Source: Chloroflexota bacterium (GTDB taxonomy: Bacteria; Chloroflexota; Anaerolineae; UBA7937; B3-Chlor). From it: a DNA stretch of 64,000 bases. The position numbers were made by a program, and so were the translations under genes. The stretch covers positions 124,001-188,000 of the forward strand of contig JAUVXJ010000002.1 of assembly GCA_030603665.1 (NCBI GenBank). Direction: 5' to 3'. How positions within the stretch are numbered: position 1 is the first letter of the stretch; each line of letters begins with the position of its first letter. Below, piece by piece: positions 7,787-15,975 of the stretch. The notes below the pieces were generated by a model. It was not told where the DNA came from, made no database searches, and saw nothing but the letters and a program-made list of their open reading frames with translations.

Positions 7787-8300
7787 GAACAGGTTCCGCG
7801 TCCTCCAGTTCCGGCAATTCGGTCAGGTTCTCCAGACCGAAATACTGCAGGAACTCGAAGGTGGTGGCGTAGACCACAGGTCTTCCCACTGTTTCCAGCC
7901 GATCCACGGCCTCGATGAGTCCCCGAGCGATAAGGCTTCTCAACACCCCTTGGCAGTTCACACCTCTGATCGCTTCTATCTGAGGCCGGGTTATTGGCTG
8001 CTGATAGGCTATGATGGCCAGTGTCTCTAGGGCAGCTGCTGACAGCTTCCCTGAGTACTGCAGGCCCAGGAACCTTTCAACGTAGGGCGCCAACTCTGGG
8101 GCGGTTACCATCTGAACGTGGCCTTCATGATACTGGACTCGCAAGCCTCGACCAGAGTAGTCGCGGGCCAGAGATTGGGCCGCTTCCCTGATCAGAGAGC
8201 GCTCTACCTGCAGAGCATCCGCCAGGCGTGCTATGGTCACCGGCTCATCAGCAACAAAGAGTATACTCTCCAAGACGGCCTTCGCTTCCTCTATATCCAT
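7776..8300 (-). CDS. scpB: Segregation and condensation protein B
   Basis: 174 residues, the usual length for ScpB, the winged-helix subunit of the SMC-ScpAB condensin that organises and segregates the chromosome. The conserved core LSAAALETLAIIAYQQPITRPQIEAIRGVN is present (about 93-122), followed by LIARGLIEAVDRLETVGRP. It overlaps the M23 peptidase gene downstream. Its partner scpA is not adjacent as in many genomes but lies 42 kb away at 50025-50738 on the other strand. Confidence 0.96.
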   Translation of the reverse strand: MDIEEAKAVLESILFVADEPVTIARLADALQVERSLIREAAQSLARDYSGRGLRVQYHEGHVQMVTAPELAPYVERFLGLQYSGKLSAAALETLAIIAYQQPITRPQIEAIRGVNCQGVLRSLIARGLIEAVDRLETVGRPVVYATTFEFLQYFGLENLTELPELEDAEPVHEV

Positions 8301-8310
8301 ACCTCACCTT

Positions 8311-8339
8311 TTGACACGTACCGAGGCTGTAAGTATAAT
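8311..8339 (+). promoter_or_regulatory. Perfect consensus sigma70 promoter
   Basis: TTGACA (8311-8316), a 17-base spacer and TATAAT (8334-8339): both hexamers match the consensus exactly. It lies between the divergent scpB and lipoprotein genes, with a predicted start near 8346, 33 bases before the lipoprotein ATG. Confidence 0.85.
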
Positions 8340-8378
8340 CGGCTGATGCTGACTCGACCCAGCGATGGGGGAAAGTGC

Positions 8379-8933
8379 ATGAGATCCACACCTAGGAGAC
8401 GGGGCCTGTTCCTGCTGGCTCTTTCCGCCTGTGCCCTCGCTTGTTTCCCCTGTCAGACAGCCTCTCAAGTCGTCCCTACGCCCGAGAGGACCGTGCCCGT
8501 CTCCACCGAGGAGGCACAAGATCTCGTCTCTGCCATAGGTCAAGGGATCGTCCCGGACAGCGACGGACGCTTCATCCTCGTGATCACCGAGGAAGAACTG
8601 ACATCGTTTGTTGCCCTGAACATGGAAGAGAGCATCATCGATCCCCAGATACTGCTGACCCAGGGACAGATTCATATGTACGGCACAATGGTCAGCCCCA
8701 TCGAGGCACCACTAACCGTGGTGGCTTCTATCCAGACGGACGGCGGTCGTGTGCACATGGCCATCGAATCGGTCTCAGTAGGCGGATTCCCCATTCCCGA
8801 GACATTCATACAAGCCTTCGCGCAGCAGATAGATGATTTCATCACCGCGCTAGAGACGCACGAAAACCTGGAGATCACCGAGGTAGAGATCAGGGAAGGC
8901 GAGATCATCATCAGAGGCGAATCGATTTCCTGA
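8379..8933 (+). CDS. Conserved hypothetical lipoprotein
   Basis: 184 residues. The ATG follows GGGGGAAA and a consensus promoter. The N-terminus MRSTPRRRGLFLLALSACAL is a lipoprotein signal with possible lipobox cysteines at LSAC or ALAC. The mature part is acidic, has regular beta-type alternation, and has no motif I can name; segments such as FILVITEEELTSFVAL and MYGTMVSPIEAPLTVVASI suggest a lipid-binding or LolA/YfiM-like beta fold, but that is speculation. It converges on amaP with seven bases between. Expected outside the cytoplasmic membrane and strongly expressed. Confidence 0.75.
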   Translation: MRSTPRRRGLFLLALSACALACFPCQTASQVVPTPERTVPVSTEEAQDLVSAIGQGIVPDSDGRFILVITEEELTSFVALNMEESIIDPQILLTQGQIHMYGTMVSPIEAPLTVVASIQTDGGRVHMAIESVSVGGFPIPETFIQAFAQQIDDFITALETHENLEITEVEIREGEIIIRGESIS

Positions 8934-8940
8934 TTCTTGC

Positions 8941-9477
8941 TCAGGAATTCTCTGGGTAAGGGGCGTGCTTGATATTGACCTTTGTCTTCCTCAGCTTCAG
9001 CCCCATACGCTCTTCAATGACCTCACGTGCAACAAGGTAGACCTCATCCGTCTTCGCCGGAACGTCAACGTCCGGTGTGGTCTCCAGGTTCAGCTCCACA
9101 TCAATAGACTTCCGGCGGGGCTTGATCTTCGGTGTGACTTTCACCACGTCCGCGAGCTGGTCAATGCGGTACTCCAGGCGCTGTGCTATCGAGTCGACAT
9201 CCATCTCTACGTCTCCACCGGTGGCGGTCTCCAGCTTGACCCTCTTGCGTGGGGGCCGTCTGAACTCCAAGTATAGCACCAGTCCGCAGATGATGAAGCA
9301 AATGATGCCCACCAGGATGAGCACGACCCGGCGAAAGACGTCAAGGCTGGACGACACAGCCCCAAGCAAGCTTTGAGCGATCCCAATAGCCTGATCAGGC
9401 ATGAACATCACAATCGGGATGGCTATCATGAACGACACAAAGAGCAAGACGGTCACTGCGCGATTGAACACATTCAT
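8941..9477 (-). CDS. amaP: Alkaline shock response membrane anchor protein AmaP
   Basis: 178 residues with two transmembrane segments (about 8-27 and 48-70), then a cytosolic Asp23-like domain ending in VREVIEERMGLKLRKTKVNI. AmaP tethers Asp23-family proteins to the membrane in Gram-positive bacteria. The start has an excellent AAGGAGG eight bases upstream. Two asp23-like genes occur elsewhere in the window (23946 and 33324) but not beside it, unlike the usual amaP-asp23 cluster. Confidence 0.85.
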   Translation of the reverse strand: MNVFNRAVTVLLFVSFMIAIPIVMFMPDQAIGIAQSLLGAVSSSLDVFRRVVLILVGIICFIICGLVLYLEFRRPPRKRVKLETATGGDVEMDVDSIAQRLEYRIDQLADVVKVTPKIKPRRKSIDVELNLETTPDVDVPAKTDEVYLVAREVIEERMGLKLRKTKVNIKHAPYPENS

Positions 9478-9603
9478 CAGTTCGCCTCCTTGTTGCTCCG
9501 ACAGAAACGCGCGGGAGAGGTCTCTCTTGCTTCGCCCGCTGCCCGACTTATCATCGCGTTATCCAGGCTGGTCTCGCCAGTGGGCCCATCGACAAACCCC
9601 GTC

Positions 9604-10551
9604 TCAATCCTCGATTCGCTCACCGAGCCGCGAGCCAACGAAGTCTCGTTGCCCGCGAGCGAAATCCTCCATACTCATGGCGCGCTTTCCAGCCAACTGA
9701 ATCTCCTCCAACAGAAGGCCGCCCTCGCCGGTGACCACACCCACACCAGAGGAAGTTCTCACCACCTGGCCCGGCTCTCCCTCCCCTTTCCAATCAGAAT
9801 CTGGGTGCGCCACGAGCACCTTCAATTGGTCCCCTTTCCACCACGTGCGCGAGCCCGGCCGGGGATTGTAGGCCCGCACGCGATGCCAGATGTCGATGGC
9901 CGGCAGTGACCAGTCTATCGCGGCGTCGTCCTTGGTGAGAGGCTTGGTGTAGGTAGCGCGGTCATCATCCTGCGGTTGTGCCTCGATCCGACCTTCCAGC
10001 CACGCAGGCAAAGTCTCGACAAGAAGCTCCGCCCCCACCCTGGCGAGTCTCTCCTCCAGCGAGCCGGTTGTGTCCGTTGGATCCACCTGAACGGTAGTCT
10101 GTCTCAGGATTGGCCCGGTGTCCATCCCCTCGTCTATGAGCATGATGGTGACACCGGTCTCCTCCTCGCCTGCCAGCAGCGCTCCTGCAATGGGTGAAGC
10201 CCCGCGGTACTTGGGCAACAGCGAGGGGTGAACGTTGATCACGCCAGCGGGCGGAATGGCAAGCACCTGAGGCCTGAGAATCTGTCCGTAGGCGGCCACC
10301 ACCATCACCCGCGGCTCCATATCCCTGAGGCGGGCAACCTCATCCTCCTGGCGCAGAGAGACTGGCTGCAGTACCGGCAATCCCAACGCTAGCGCCGTCT
10401 CCTTCACAGGGGAGGCGGTCAGCTTTCGCCCCCGCCGAGCAGGCCTGTCGGGCTGCGTCACGACAGCCGCCACCTCATAATGGCTGGCCAGTGTTTCCAG
10501 TGAAGGGACGGCAAAGGCCGGCGTCCCCATGAAGATCAGCCTCTCTCCCAT
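9604..10551 (-). CDS. fmt: Methionyl-tRNA formyltransferase
   Basis: Formylates initiator Met-tRNA using 10-formyl-THF. The 315-residue protein has the FMGTPAFAVPSLETL N-terminus, the formyl-donor loop INVHPSLLPKYRGASPI (catalytic Asn, His), the Asp-containing MLIDEGMDTGPIL, and the C-terminal OB domain with AYNPRPGSRTWW. Length is normal. It has its own promoter (10573-10601), divergent from recJ. The next gene on this strand, amaP, is 126 bases away and unrelated. Confidence 0.97.
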   Translation of the reverse strand: MGERLIFMGTPAFAVPSLETLASHYEVAAVVTQPDRPARRGRKLTASPVKETALALGLPVLQPVSLRQEDEVARLRDMEPRVMVVAAYGQILRPQVLAIPPAGVINVHPSLLPKYRGASPIAGALLAGEEETGVTIMLIDEGMDTGPILRQTTVQVDPTDTTGSLEERLARVGAELLVETLPAWLEGRIEAQPQDDDRATYTKPLTKDDAAIDWSLPAIDIWHRVRAYNPRPGSRTWWKGDQLKVLVAHPDSDWKGEGEPGQVVRTSSGVGVVTGEGGLLLEEIQLAGKRAMSMEDFARGQRDFVGSRLGERIED

Positions 10552-10572
10552 CGCTCACCCCGCTGCTCGTCG

Positions 10573-10601
10573 ATTCTAGCACAGCTATATCCCTACTTCA
10601 A
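10573..10601 (-). promoter_or_regulatory. Promoter of fmt
   Basis: Minus strand: -35 TTGAAG (10596-10601), 17-base spacer, -10 TAGAAT (10573-10578). The -35 lies four bases from the -35 of the divergent recJ promoter, so polymerase binding at the two should compete. Confidence 0.6.
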
Positions 10602-10604
10602 GAC

Positions 10605-10632
10605 TTGACTTCCGTGCGAGAGTTGATACAAT
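10605..10632 (+). promoter_or_regulatory. Promoter of recJ leader
   Basis: -35 TTGACT (10605-10610), 16-base spacer, -10 TACAAT (10627-10632). Predicted start near 10639, about 125 bases before the favoured recJ start. Confidence 0.6.
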
Positions 10633-10702
10633 ACCGATGAGTGCACAGGCGTTGGAGCAAGCACGGGAAGCACTTCTTCTACATATCACGATAGATAGAG
10701 GG

Positions 10703-10729
10703 GCGAGGCCAGTGATTCCTCGCTCTTTT
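10703..10729 (+). terminator. Terminator-like hairpin in the recJ leader
   Basis: GCGAGG (10703-10708), nine-base loop, CCTCGC (10718-10723), then TCTTTT. It stands between the promoter and recJ, so it would either attenuate recJ or end a short RNA of about 90 bases. The stem is only six pairs, so efficiency is uncertain. Confidence 0.45.
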
Positions 10730-10763
10730 CATCGCGACCTCAATGAGATCGAGGAGGCGTCTC

Positions 10764-12467
10764 TTGACGGGCAAGAGAGCGAAGTGGCACATCTATCCCC
10801 CGCTCCCTGACTCCTTCCTGACCACCGCCCCTGAACTTCCTTCTATACTCATGCAGTGTCTGCACAATCGAGGTCTCACCACCATTACGGAGATGCACCG
10901 GTTCCTGTCCGGCAGGTATGAGACGGGAGACCCCTTCCTGATGAAGGGTGTGCCCGACGCCGTGACCAGAATCCGGCAGGCCATTCGGGCTGGCGAACTG
11001 ATAGCTGTCTATGGGGATTTCGACGCAGACGGCGTCACCGGTACCGCGCTCCTCACCGAAACCCTCTCCTCCCTTGGAGCGCAGGTGGTGCCGTACATCC
11101 CCCATCGGGTTGACGAAGGATATGGGCTCAACAGTGGCGCAATCAGGGCGCTAGCCAGGCAAGGAGTGAGCTTGGTCGTCACTGTGGACTGCGGTGCGCG
11201 AGCGCTGCATGAGGTGGAGATAGCGCGCAGGCTGGGCTTGGATGTCATCGTCACCGATCACCACTCTGTCCAGGAGCAGCTGCCGGAAGCCGTCGCAGTT
11301 GTCAATATCAGACGAGAGGACTGCCCATACCCTTTCAAGGGCTTGTCCGGTGTGGGAGTCGCTTTCAAACTGGCTCAGGCTCTGCTGCTGGTCAACGAGG
11401 AACTGCCCTTGCCGACAAAGCGGTCTTCTCTCGAGGAAGAGCATCTCCTTGATCTCGTCGCCCTGGGCACCGTTGCCGATCTCTCCCCTCTGATCGGCGA
11501 GAACCGGTGCCTGGTGAAGGAAGGCCTTGCCCAGCTGGCGCACGCCAGCCGCCCTGGCATGAAGGCCATGATGGAAAAGGCCGATGTAGCGCCAGAGACC
11601 GTGACGGCCGCCACTATAGGCTACGTCTTAGGTCCCCGCCTGAATGCAGCGGGGCGCATGGACCACGCCATGCTCAGCTTCCGACTGCTCACCGCACCTT
11701 CCCCTTCACACGCGAGGGAACTGGCACAGCTGCTTGAGGAGAAGAACAGCGTCCGCCGCGAAGTGACCACGGCAACTCTGGACGCCGCCCGTCTTCAGGT
11801 GGAAGAACAGGAGGATCAAACGCTGCTCTTTGCCGCAGCAGCCGACTACCATGAGGGCGTTCTGGGCTTGGCGGCGCACCGGCTATGCGACGAATACTAC
11901 CGCCCGGCGGTCGTCACCAAGAGCGGTGAAGAGGAAAGCGTGAGTTCAGCTCGCAGCGTTGACGAGTTCGATATCATAGCAGCTCTGGATGAATGCGCTT
12001 CTCTCTTGAAGAGGCACGGTGGCCATGCCAAAGCCGCAGGGTTCACTGTGAGGAGCGAGAACCTCCAGGAACTGCAGGCGAGGCTCTCCCAGATAGCTGC
12101 GGAACGCCTGGCGGGCACTGAACTGCGCCCCACCCTTCACATAGATGTAGAGTTTCCCCTCAGCGAGTTGAATCCCGAGCGTTTTCATGTCTGCCAGCAG
12201 ATGGAGCCCCTCGGCGCGGGGAACCCAGAGCCCACTTTCCTCAGCTTCGGCGTCACCGTTCGTGACTGGAGAGTGGTGGGTGACAGGCATCTCAAGCTGA
12301 GCCTGACCGACGGTCGAATGGTCTGGGATGCGATAGCCTTCGGCATGGCCGACTACGCCACAGGGCTCTCAACGCGCATCGACGTCGTCTACACGCCCCA
12401 GGTGCGGATGTGGCGAGGTAAGGAACAACTGCAGCTGAGGGTCGAGGATTTCCGACCTTCGTGCTGA
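10764..12467 (+). CDS. recJ: Single-stranded-DNA-specific exonuclease RecJ
   Basis: 5'-3' ssDNA exonuclease of recombination and mismatch repair. DHH-family motifs: VYGDFDADGVTGTALL (motif I), VTVDCGARA, VTDHHSVQE (DHH), the GVGVAFKLAQ segment, and DHHA1 motifs LGPRLNAAGRMD and HGGHAKAAGFT. A C-terminal OB-fold follows (EPLGAGNPEP...). About 567 residues, typical for the family. I favour TTG at 10764 because GAGGAGG lies six bases upstream; an ATG at 10743 in frame has no ribosome-binding site. Confidence 0.95.
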   Translation: MTGKRAKWHIYPPLPDSFLTTAPELPSILMQCLHNRGLTTITEMHRFLSGRYETGDPFLMKGVPDAVTRIRQAIRAGELIAVYGDFDADGVTGTALLTETLSSLGAQVVPYIPHRVDEGYGLNSGAIRALARQGVSLVVTVDCGARALHEVEIARRLGLDVIVTDHHSVQEQLPEAVAVVNIRREDCPYPFKGLSGVGVAFKLAQALLLVNEELPLPTKRSSLEEEHLLDLVALGTVADLSPLIGENRCLVKEGLAQLAHASRPGMKAMMEKADVAPETVTAATIGYVLGPRLNAAGRMDHAMLSFRLLTAPSPSHARELAQLLEEKNSVRREVTTATLDAARLQVEEQEDQTLLFAAAADYHEGVLGLAAHRLCDEYYRPAVVTKSGEEESVSSARSVDEFDIIAALDECASLLKRHGGHAKAAGFTVRSENLQELQARLSQIAAERLAGTELRPTLHIDVEFPLSELNPERFHVCQQMEPLGAGNPEPTFLSFGVTVRDWRVVGDRHLKLSLTDGRMVWDAIAFGMADYATGLSTRIDVVYTPQVRMWRGKEQLQLRVEDFRPSC

Positions 12468-12501
12468 TGAAGCCGCGGGGTGTCCCCCTCACCAGCACAC
12501 C

Positions 12502-13017
12502 ATGTGGAGTCAGCCTGAGCCGATGAGAAGAGAGTATCCTTCGAGTCCCATTCCTTCGGTGGGCGTGGTGGTGCTCAAGGACAATAGCATTCTGCTGGTC
12601 CTGCGCGGCCAGGAACCGAGTCGTGGGAAATGGAGCATCCCCGGCGGCGTGATGGAGCTGGGCGAGACAGTCCGCGATGCGGCACGCCGCGAGGTCATGG
12701 AGGAGTGCGCGCTGGAGATCGAGGTCGGCCAGGTGATCGCGGTCAGGGATGCAGTCGTCCGCGACGATGAGGGGCGCGTTCGCTTTCACTACCTCCTGGT
12801 GGACGTAGTGGCCAGATGGCTGAGCGGAGAGTTGGCCGCCGGATCGGACGTAGATGACGCCCGTTGGGCGTCTGAGGAAGACTTGGCCACATACGACCTG
12901 ACCAAAGGACTGCTCCCGGTACTGCGTACCGTTCTCAAAGGTCGTGCCGCCCTTGATTTCCCCCCCCCAGACAGGCTAACATCTATGCGGGTTGCTGCTG
13001 AGCCCCAGCTGCCTTGA
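12502..13017 (+). CDS. Nudix hydrolase
   Basis: 171 residues with a Nudix box GGVMELGETVRDAARREVMEEC (about 49-70). The consensus Gly after EEx is Ala here; the metal-binding Glu residues are kept. Nudix enzymes cleave nucleoside diphosphates linked to another group; sequence resembles ADP-ribose/NADH-type members but the substrate cannot be told. A C-terminal Pro-rich run follows the domain. It lies 34 bases after recJ and 55 before the SsnA-like gene, all on one strand. The start is uncertain, since neither Met1 nor Met8 has a clear ribosome-binding site. Confidence 0.9.
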   Translation: MWSQPEPMRREYPSSPIPSVGVVVLKDNSILLVLRGQEPSRGKWSIPGGVMELGETVRDAARREVMEECALEIEVGQVIAVRDAVVRDDEGRVRFHYLLVDVVARWLSGELAAGSDVDDARWASEEDLATYDLTKGLLPVLRTVLKGRAALDFPPPDRLTSMRVAAEPQLP

Positions 13018-13072
13018 GCGGAGCGCAGCCTTGCCGTCAGCGGACTTCGGTCCGGACCCAGGAGGACCACCC

Positions 13073-14392
13073 ATGCTGATCACCAACGGCACACTGGCCA
13101 CCTTTGGAGAGAAAGACGAACTGATCCACAACGGGGCGCTGCTCGTCCAGGGGGACCACATCGCGGCTCTGGGAAAGACATCGGAGCTGCGGAGGAAGTA
13201 CCCCGACGAAGAGATGCTGGACGCCTGTGGAAAGCTGGTCATGCCAGGCATGATCTGTGCTCACACCCATTTCTACGGGGCCTTCGCCCGCGGCATGGCC
13301 CTCAAAACCGAGGCTCCATCCAACTTTCCTCAGATCCTGGAGTACCTCTGGTGGCGACTGGACAAGGCTCTGAACCCCGACGACGTGCGCTACAGCGCGT
13401 TGGTATGCCTGGTGGACGCCATCAGGAATGGCACCACCACCCTAGTCGACCATCACGCCAGCCCCCACTCAGTCGCTGGTTCCCTCGAGGTCATTGCCAA
13501 GGCGGTGGATGAGTCGGGGCTGCGTGCCTGCCTCTGCTACGAGGTCTCCGACAGAGATGGCGAGGAGATCGCTCAACAGGGTCTGGAAGAAAACCGCACG
13601 TTCATCAAGCAAGTTCAGGGGGAGCGATTGGCCGCCACGTTAGGCCTCCACGCATCTTTGACCCTCTCTGATGAGACACTCCAGCAGGCGGTGGAGATGG
13701 CCAGGGAGCTGGACGTAGGGTTTCACCTCCACGTGGCTGAGGACAAGGCAGACGTCAAGGACAGCCTCAAGAAGTACGGGCTGCGCGTGGTGGAGCGCCT
13801 CGAGAAGGCAGGGATCCTCGGGGCAAGAACCATCGCTGCCCACTGCGTGCACATAGACGCCTTCGAGACGGATATACTGCGCGAGACAGGAACCAACGTG
13901 GCCCACAATCCACGATCGAACATGAACAACGCCGTCGGTGTGGCCGACGTGCTGAGAATGCTCCGTCGGGGTGTCAACGTGGGCCTGGGCAACGATGGCT
14001 TCTCCAATAACATGTTCACTGAGATGGAAACCACTTACCTGGTGCACAAGCTGGCCCAAGAGGACCCCCGGGTGATGGGGGCCGACCAGGTGCTGGAGAT
14101 AGGGATGGCGAACAACGCGCGTATCGCCGGGCTGTTCTTCCCCAAGCCACTGGGCGAGCTGTCCGTCGGTGCCCACGCCGACATCATCCTTCTCGATTAC
14201 GCGCCTACCACGCCCATGGAAGCCGGAAACCTGCCCTGGCATCTCATCTTTGGCATGGACGGCGGCCAGGTCAGCACCACCATCGTGGGAGGCAAGGTCC
14301 TGATGAAAGATCGCGAACTGCTCACCCTGGACGAGGAGGCCATCGTCACCCGCTCCAGGGAGCTGGCCCAGAAGGTCTGGGCGCGCATGTAG
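13073..14392 (+). CDS. ssnA: SsnA-like amidohydrolase (guanine/atrazine deaminase superfamily)
   Basis: 439 residues starting at an ATG with AGGAGG eight bases upstream. Metal-dependent amidohydrolase: the HTH motif in GMICAHTHFYGAF, a His in FHLHVAED, a His in AAHCVHID, and the metal Asp in GLGNDGFSNN. The region NVAHNPRSNMNNAVGVADV is typical of SsnA proteins, which are found in purine-catabolism and selenium-dependent molybdenum hydroxylase loci. Probably deaminates or hydrolyses a heterocycle in the cytosol. Downstream genes (PreA-like, YqeC-MocA) support that setting. SsnA assignment is by motif and context; another N-heterocycle hydrolase remains possible. Confidence 0.85.
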   Translation: MLITNGTLATFGEKDELIHNGALLVQGDHIAALGKTSELRRKYPDEEMLDACGKLVMPGMICAHTHFYGAFARGMALKTEAPSNFPQILEYLWWRLDKALNPDDVRYSALVCLVDAIRNGTTTLVDHHASPHSVAGSLEVIAKAVDESGLRACLCYEVSDRDGEEIAQQGLEENRTFIKQVQGERLAATLGLHASLTLSDETLQQAVEMARELDVGFHLHVAEDKADVKDSLKKYGLRVVERLEKAGILGARTIAAHCVHIDAFETDILRETGTNVAHNPRSNMNNAVGVADVLRMLRRGVNVGLGNDGFSNNMFTEMETTYLVHKLAQEDPRVMGADQVLEIGMANNARIAGLFFPKPLGELSVGAHADIILLDYAPTTPMEAGNLPWHLIFGMDGGQVSTTIVGGKVLMKDRELLTLDEEAIVTRSRELAQKVWARM

Positions 14393-14413
14393 AACCATCC
14401 CAGGAGTTGGATC

Positions 14414-14677
14414 ATGGAGAACGACAGCAGCATGGAGACACGGACAACTCGCTTGCGTGCGTTGTGGAGACGGCTCGGTACACCGGTCAAGGTCGGGCTG
14501 CTGTTCGCCCTCATCGCAGCGCTGATGGCGCTGGTGGGATGGATTGCACGCCCTGACTACACTTCCCGGTCGCTGCTTTCTCTCTTCCTGGCCGTGAGCA
14601 TATCGGCGGGGACATGGGGTGTGGTGAGCTGGGCGATCGCCGCGGCAGCCGTCGAGGCTACGAGAGAAGAGGAGTGA
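14414..14677 (+). CDS. Small two-helix membrane protein of unknown function
   Basis: 87 residues with a charged N-terminus (METRTTRLRALWRRLG) and two predicted transmembrane helices (about 29-46 and 55-78), ending VEATREEE. It starts 21 bases after the ssnA-like gene and stops five bases before the PreA-like gene, so it is translated within that operon. I recognise no family. An accessory or transporter-associated role is only guessed from position. Confidence 0.65.
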   Translation: MENDSSMETRTTRLRALWRRLGTPVKVGLLFALIAALMALVGWIARPDYTSRSLLSLFLAVSISAGTWGVVSWAIAAAAVEATREEE

Positions 14678-14682
14678 CTGCC

Positions 14683-15774
14683 ATGGCAGATCTGCGAGTT
14701 GAAGTTTGCGGCATAGAGTTCAAGAACCCAGTCCTCCCTGCTGCCGGCCCACCAACCTGGAATGGCAAGGCCATGGTGGCCTGCGCCGAAGGAGGCGCCG
14801 GAGGCATCGTGGCCAAGACCATATCCACCACCGCTGCCGTCGTGCCAGAACCGTGCATGGCTCAGGTGAGCAGGGCCTCCATGCTCAACACGGAGCTGTG
14901 GTCGGAGCTGCCGCCAGAGCAATTCATAAACCATGAGTACGCCAAGGCCAAGGAGACAGGATTGCCCCTCATCATCAGCATGGGGTACACGGCTGATCAG
15001 ATAGCGGAGCTTGCCCCCAAGGTCAAGCCTTTCGCCGATGCCCTGGAACTCTCCACCCATTACATCGGCGAAGATCCGGCACCGATGATCGCCGCGGTAC
15101 AGGCGGCGAAGGACGCGGTGGACGTGCCGGTGATCGTCAAGCTGAGCCCGCTGGGACGGGAGATGCAGGCTGCGGCCCAGGCGGCCAAGGATGCAGGCGC
15201 CGATGCCATCGCCGCCATCAACTCCTTCGGCCCATGCCTGGGAATTGACGCGGAGACTGGGCTTCCGCTGATGGGCAGCGAGGAGGGGTATGGCTGGCTC
15301 TCGGGCCGCGCCATCAAGGCCCTGTCTCTGCGATGCGTCTTCGACGTCGCTCGCACCGTCGATCTGCCCGTGTTCGGCGTGGGAGGTGTGTCCCGCGGCC
15401 TGGACGCCATAGAGATGTTCATGGCGGGCGCGTCAGCAGTCCAGGTCTGCACCGCAGCGATCCTGAGGGGCCCCAGCGTCTTCGGGAAGATAGCCCAGGA
15501 GATGGATCAGTGGCTGGATGACCACGGCTACGCCTCCATCAACGACGTCAAGGGGCTGACCATCAAGAAGCTGAAGGAACGCGCCTTCCGCACGACTCAC
15601 TTGCCGCCGAAGCTGTACGAGGAACTGTGCACCGGCTGCAGGCTCTGCGAGACCAGTTGCGTGTACCACGCCATCCTGGTGCCGGACGATAAGGCCCAGC
15701 TGGACGAGGATCTGTGCCAAGGTTGTGGATTGTGCACCACGCGGTGCCCGACCCGCGCCTTGGAGATGCCCTAG
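14683..15774 (+). CDS. PreA-like dihydropyrimidine/dihydroorotate dehydrogenase with two 4Fe-4S clusters
   Basis: 363 residues. An FMN-binding TIM barrel of the dihydroorotate dehydrogenase family (VCGIEFKNPVLPAAGPP at the start, FGVGGVSRGLDAIEMFMAGA near the end) is followed by a bacterial ferredoxin domain with CTGCRLCETSC and CQGCGLCTTRC (about 312-360). This layout matches PreA, which reduces or oxidises pyrimidine-like rings with electrons from a flavoprotein partner PreT; no preT is in the window. It sits between the SsnA-like and YqeC-MocA genes, suggesting purine or related N-heterocycle catabolism. Substrate unproven. Confidence 0.85.
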   Translation: MADLRVEVCGIEFKNPVLPAAGPPTWNGKAMVACAEGGAGGIVAKTISTTAAVVPEPCMAQVSRASMLNTELWSELPPEQFINHEYAKAKETGLPLIISMGYTADQIAELAPKVKPFADALELSTHYIGEDPAPMIAAVQAAKDAVDVPVIVKLSPLGREMQAAAQAAKDAGADAIAAINSFGPCLGIDAETGLPLMGSEEGYGWLSGRAIKALSLRCVFDVARTVDLPVFGVGGVSRGLDAIEMFMAGASAVQVCTAAILRGPSVFGKIAQEMDQWLDDHGYASINDVKGLTIKKLKERAFRTTHLPPKLYEELCTGCRLCETSCVYHAILVPDDKAQLDEDLCQGCGLCTTRCPTRALEMP

Positions 15775-15815
15775 CCCCGAGTTGAGCTCCTGTGAGCGTG
15801 CTGTCGATGATGAAA

Positions 15816-15842
15816 GTAGGACAAACCCGTGGCTTGTCCTAC
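15816..15842. repeat. Inverted repeat between PreA-like and YqeC-MocA genes
   Basis: GTAGGACAA (15816-15824) and TTGTCCTAC (15834-15842) form a perfect nine-pair stem with a nine-base loop. No T-tract follows on either strand, so it is more likely an operator or RNA-processing site than an intrinsic terminator. Confidence 0.5.
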
Positions 15843-15975
15843 GTGTTGTGCGTTCTTGAGCGCGTCGGCCTTCCTGTCGCGAACTGCCCTTGCCTAGTCC
15901 CTACAAGTTCCAGCCACTCGTTTGATGGGTTGTTGCTCCGCATCCAGTCTACTACTAAGCCAACGAGCTAAGACC

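Noticed and set aside
10637..10810. Small frame starting ATG at the recJ promoter
   Set aside because: 57 codons with no ribosome-binding site, no known motif, and it overlaps the start of recJ. It crosses the terminator-like hairpin.
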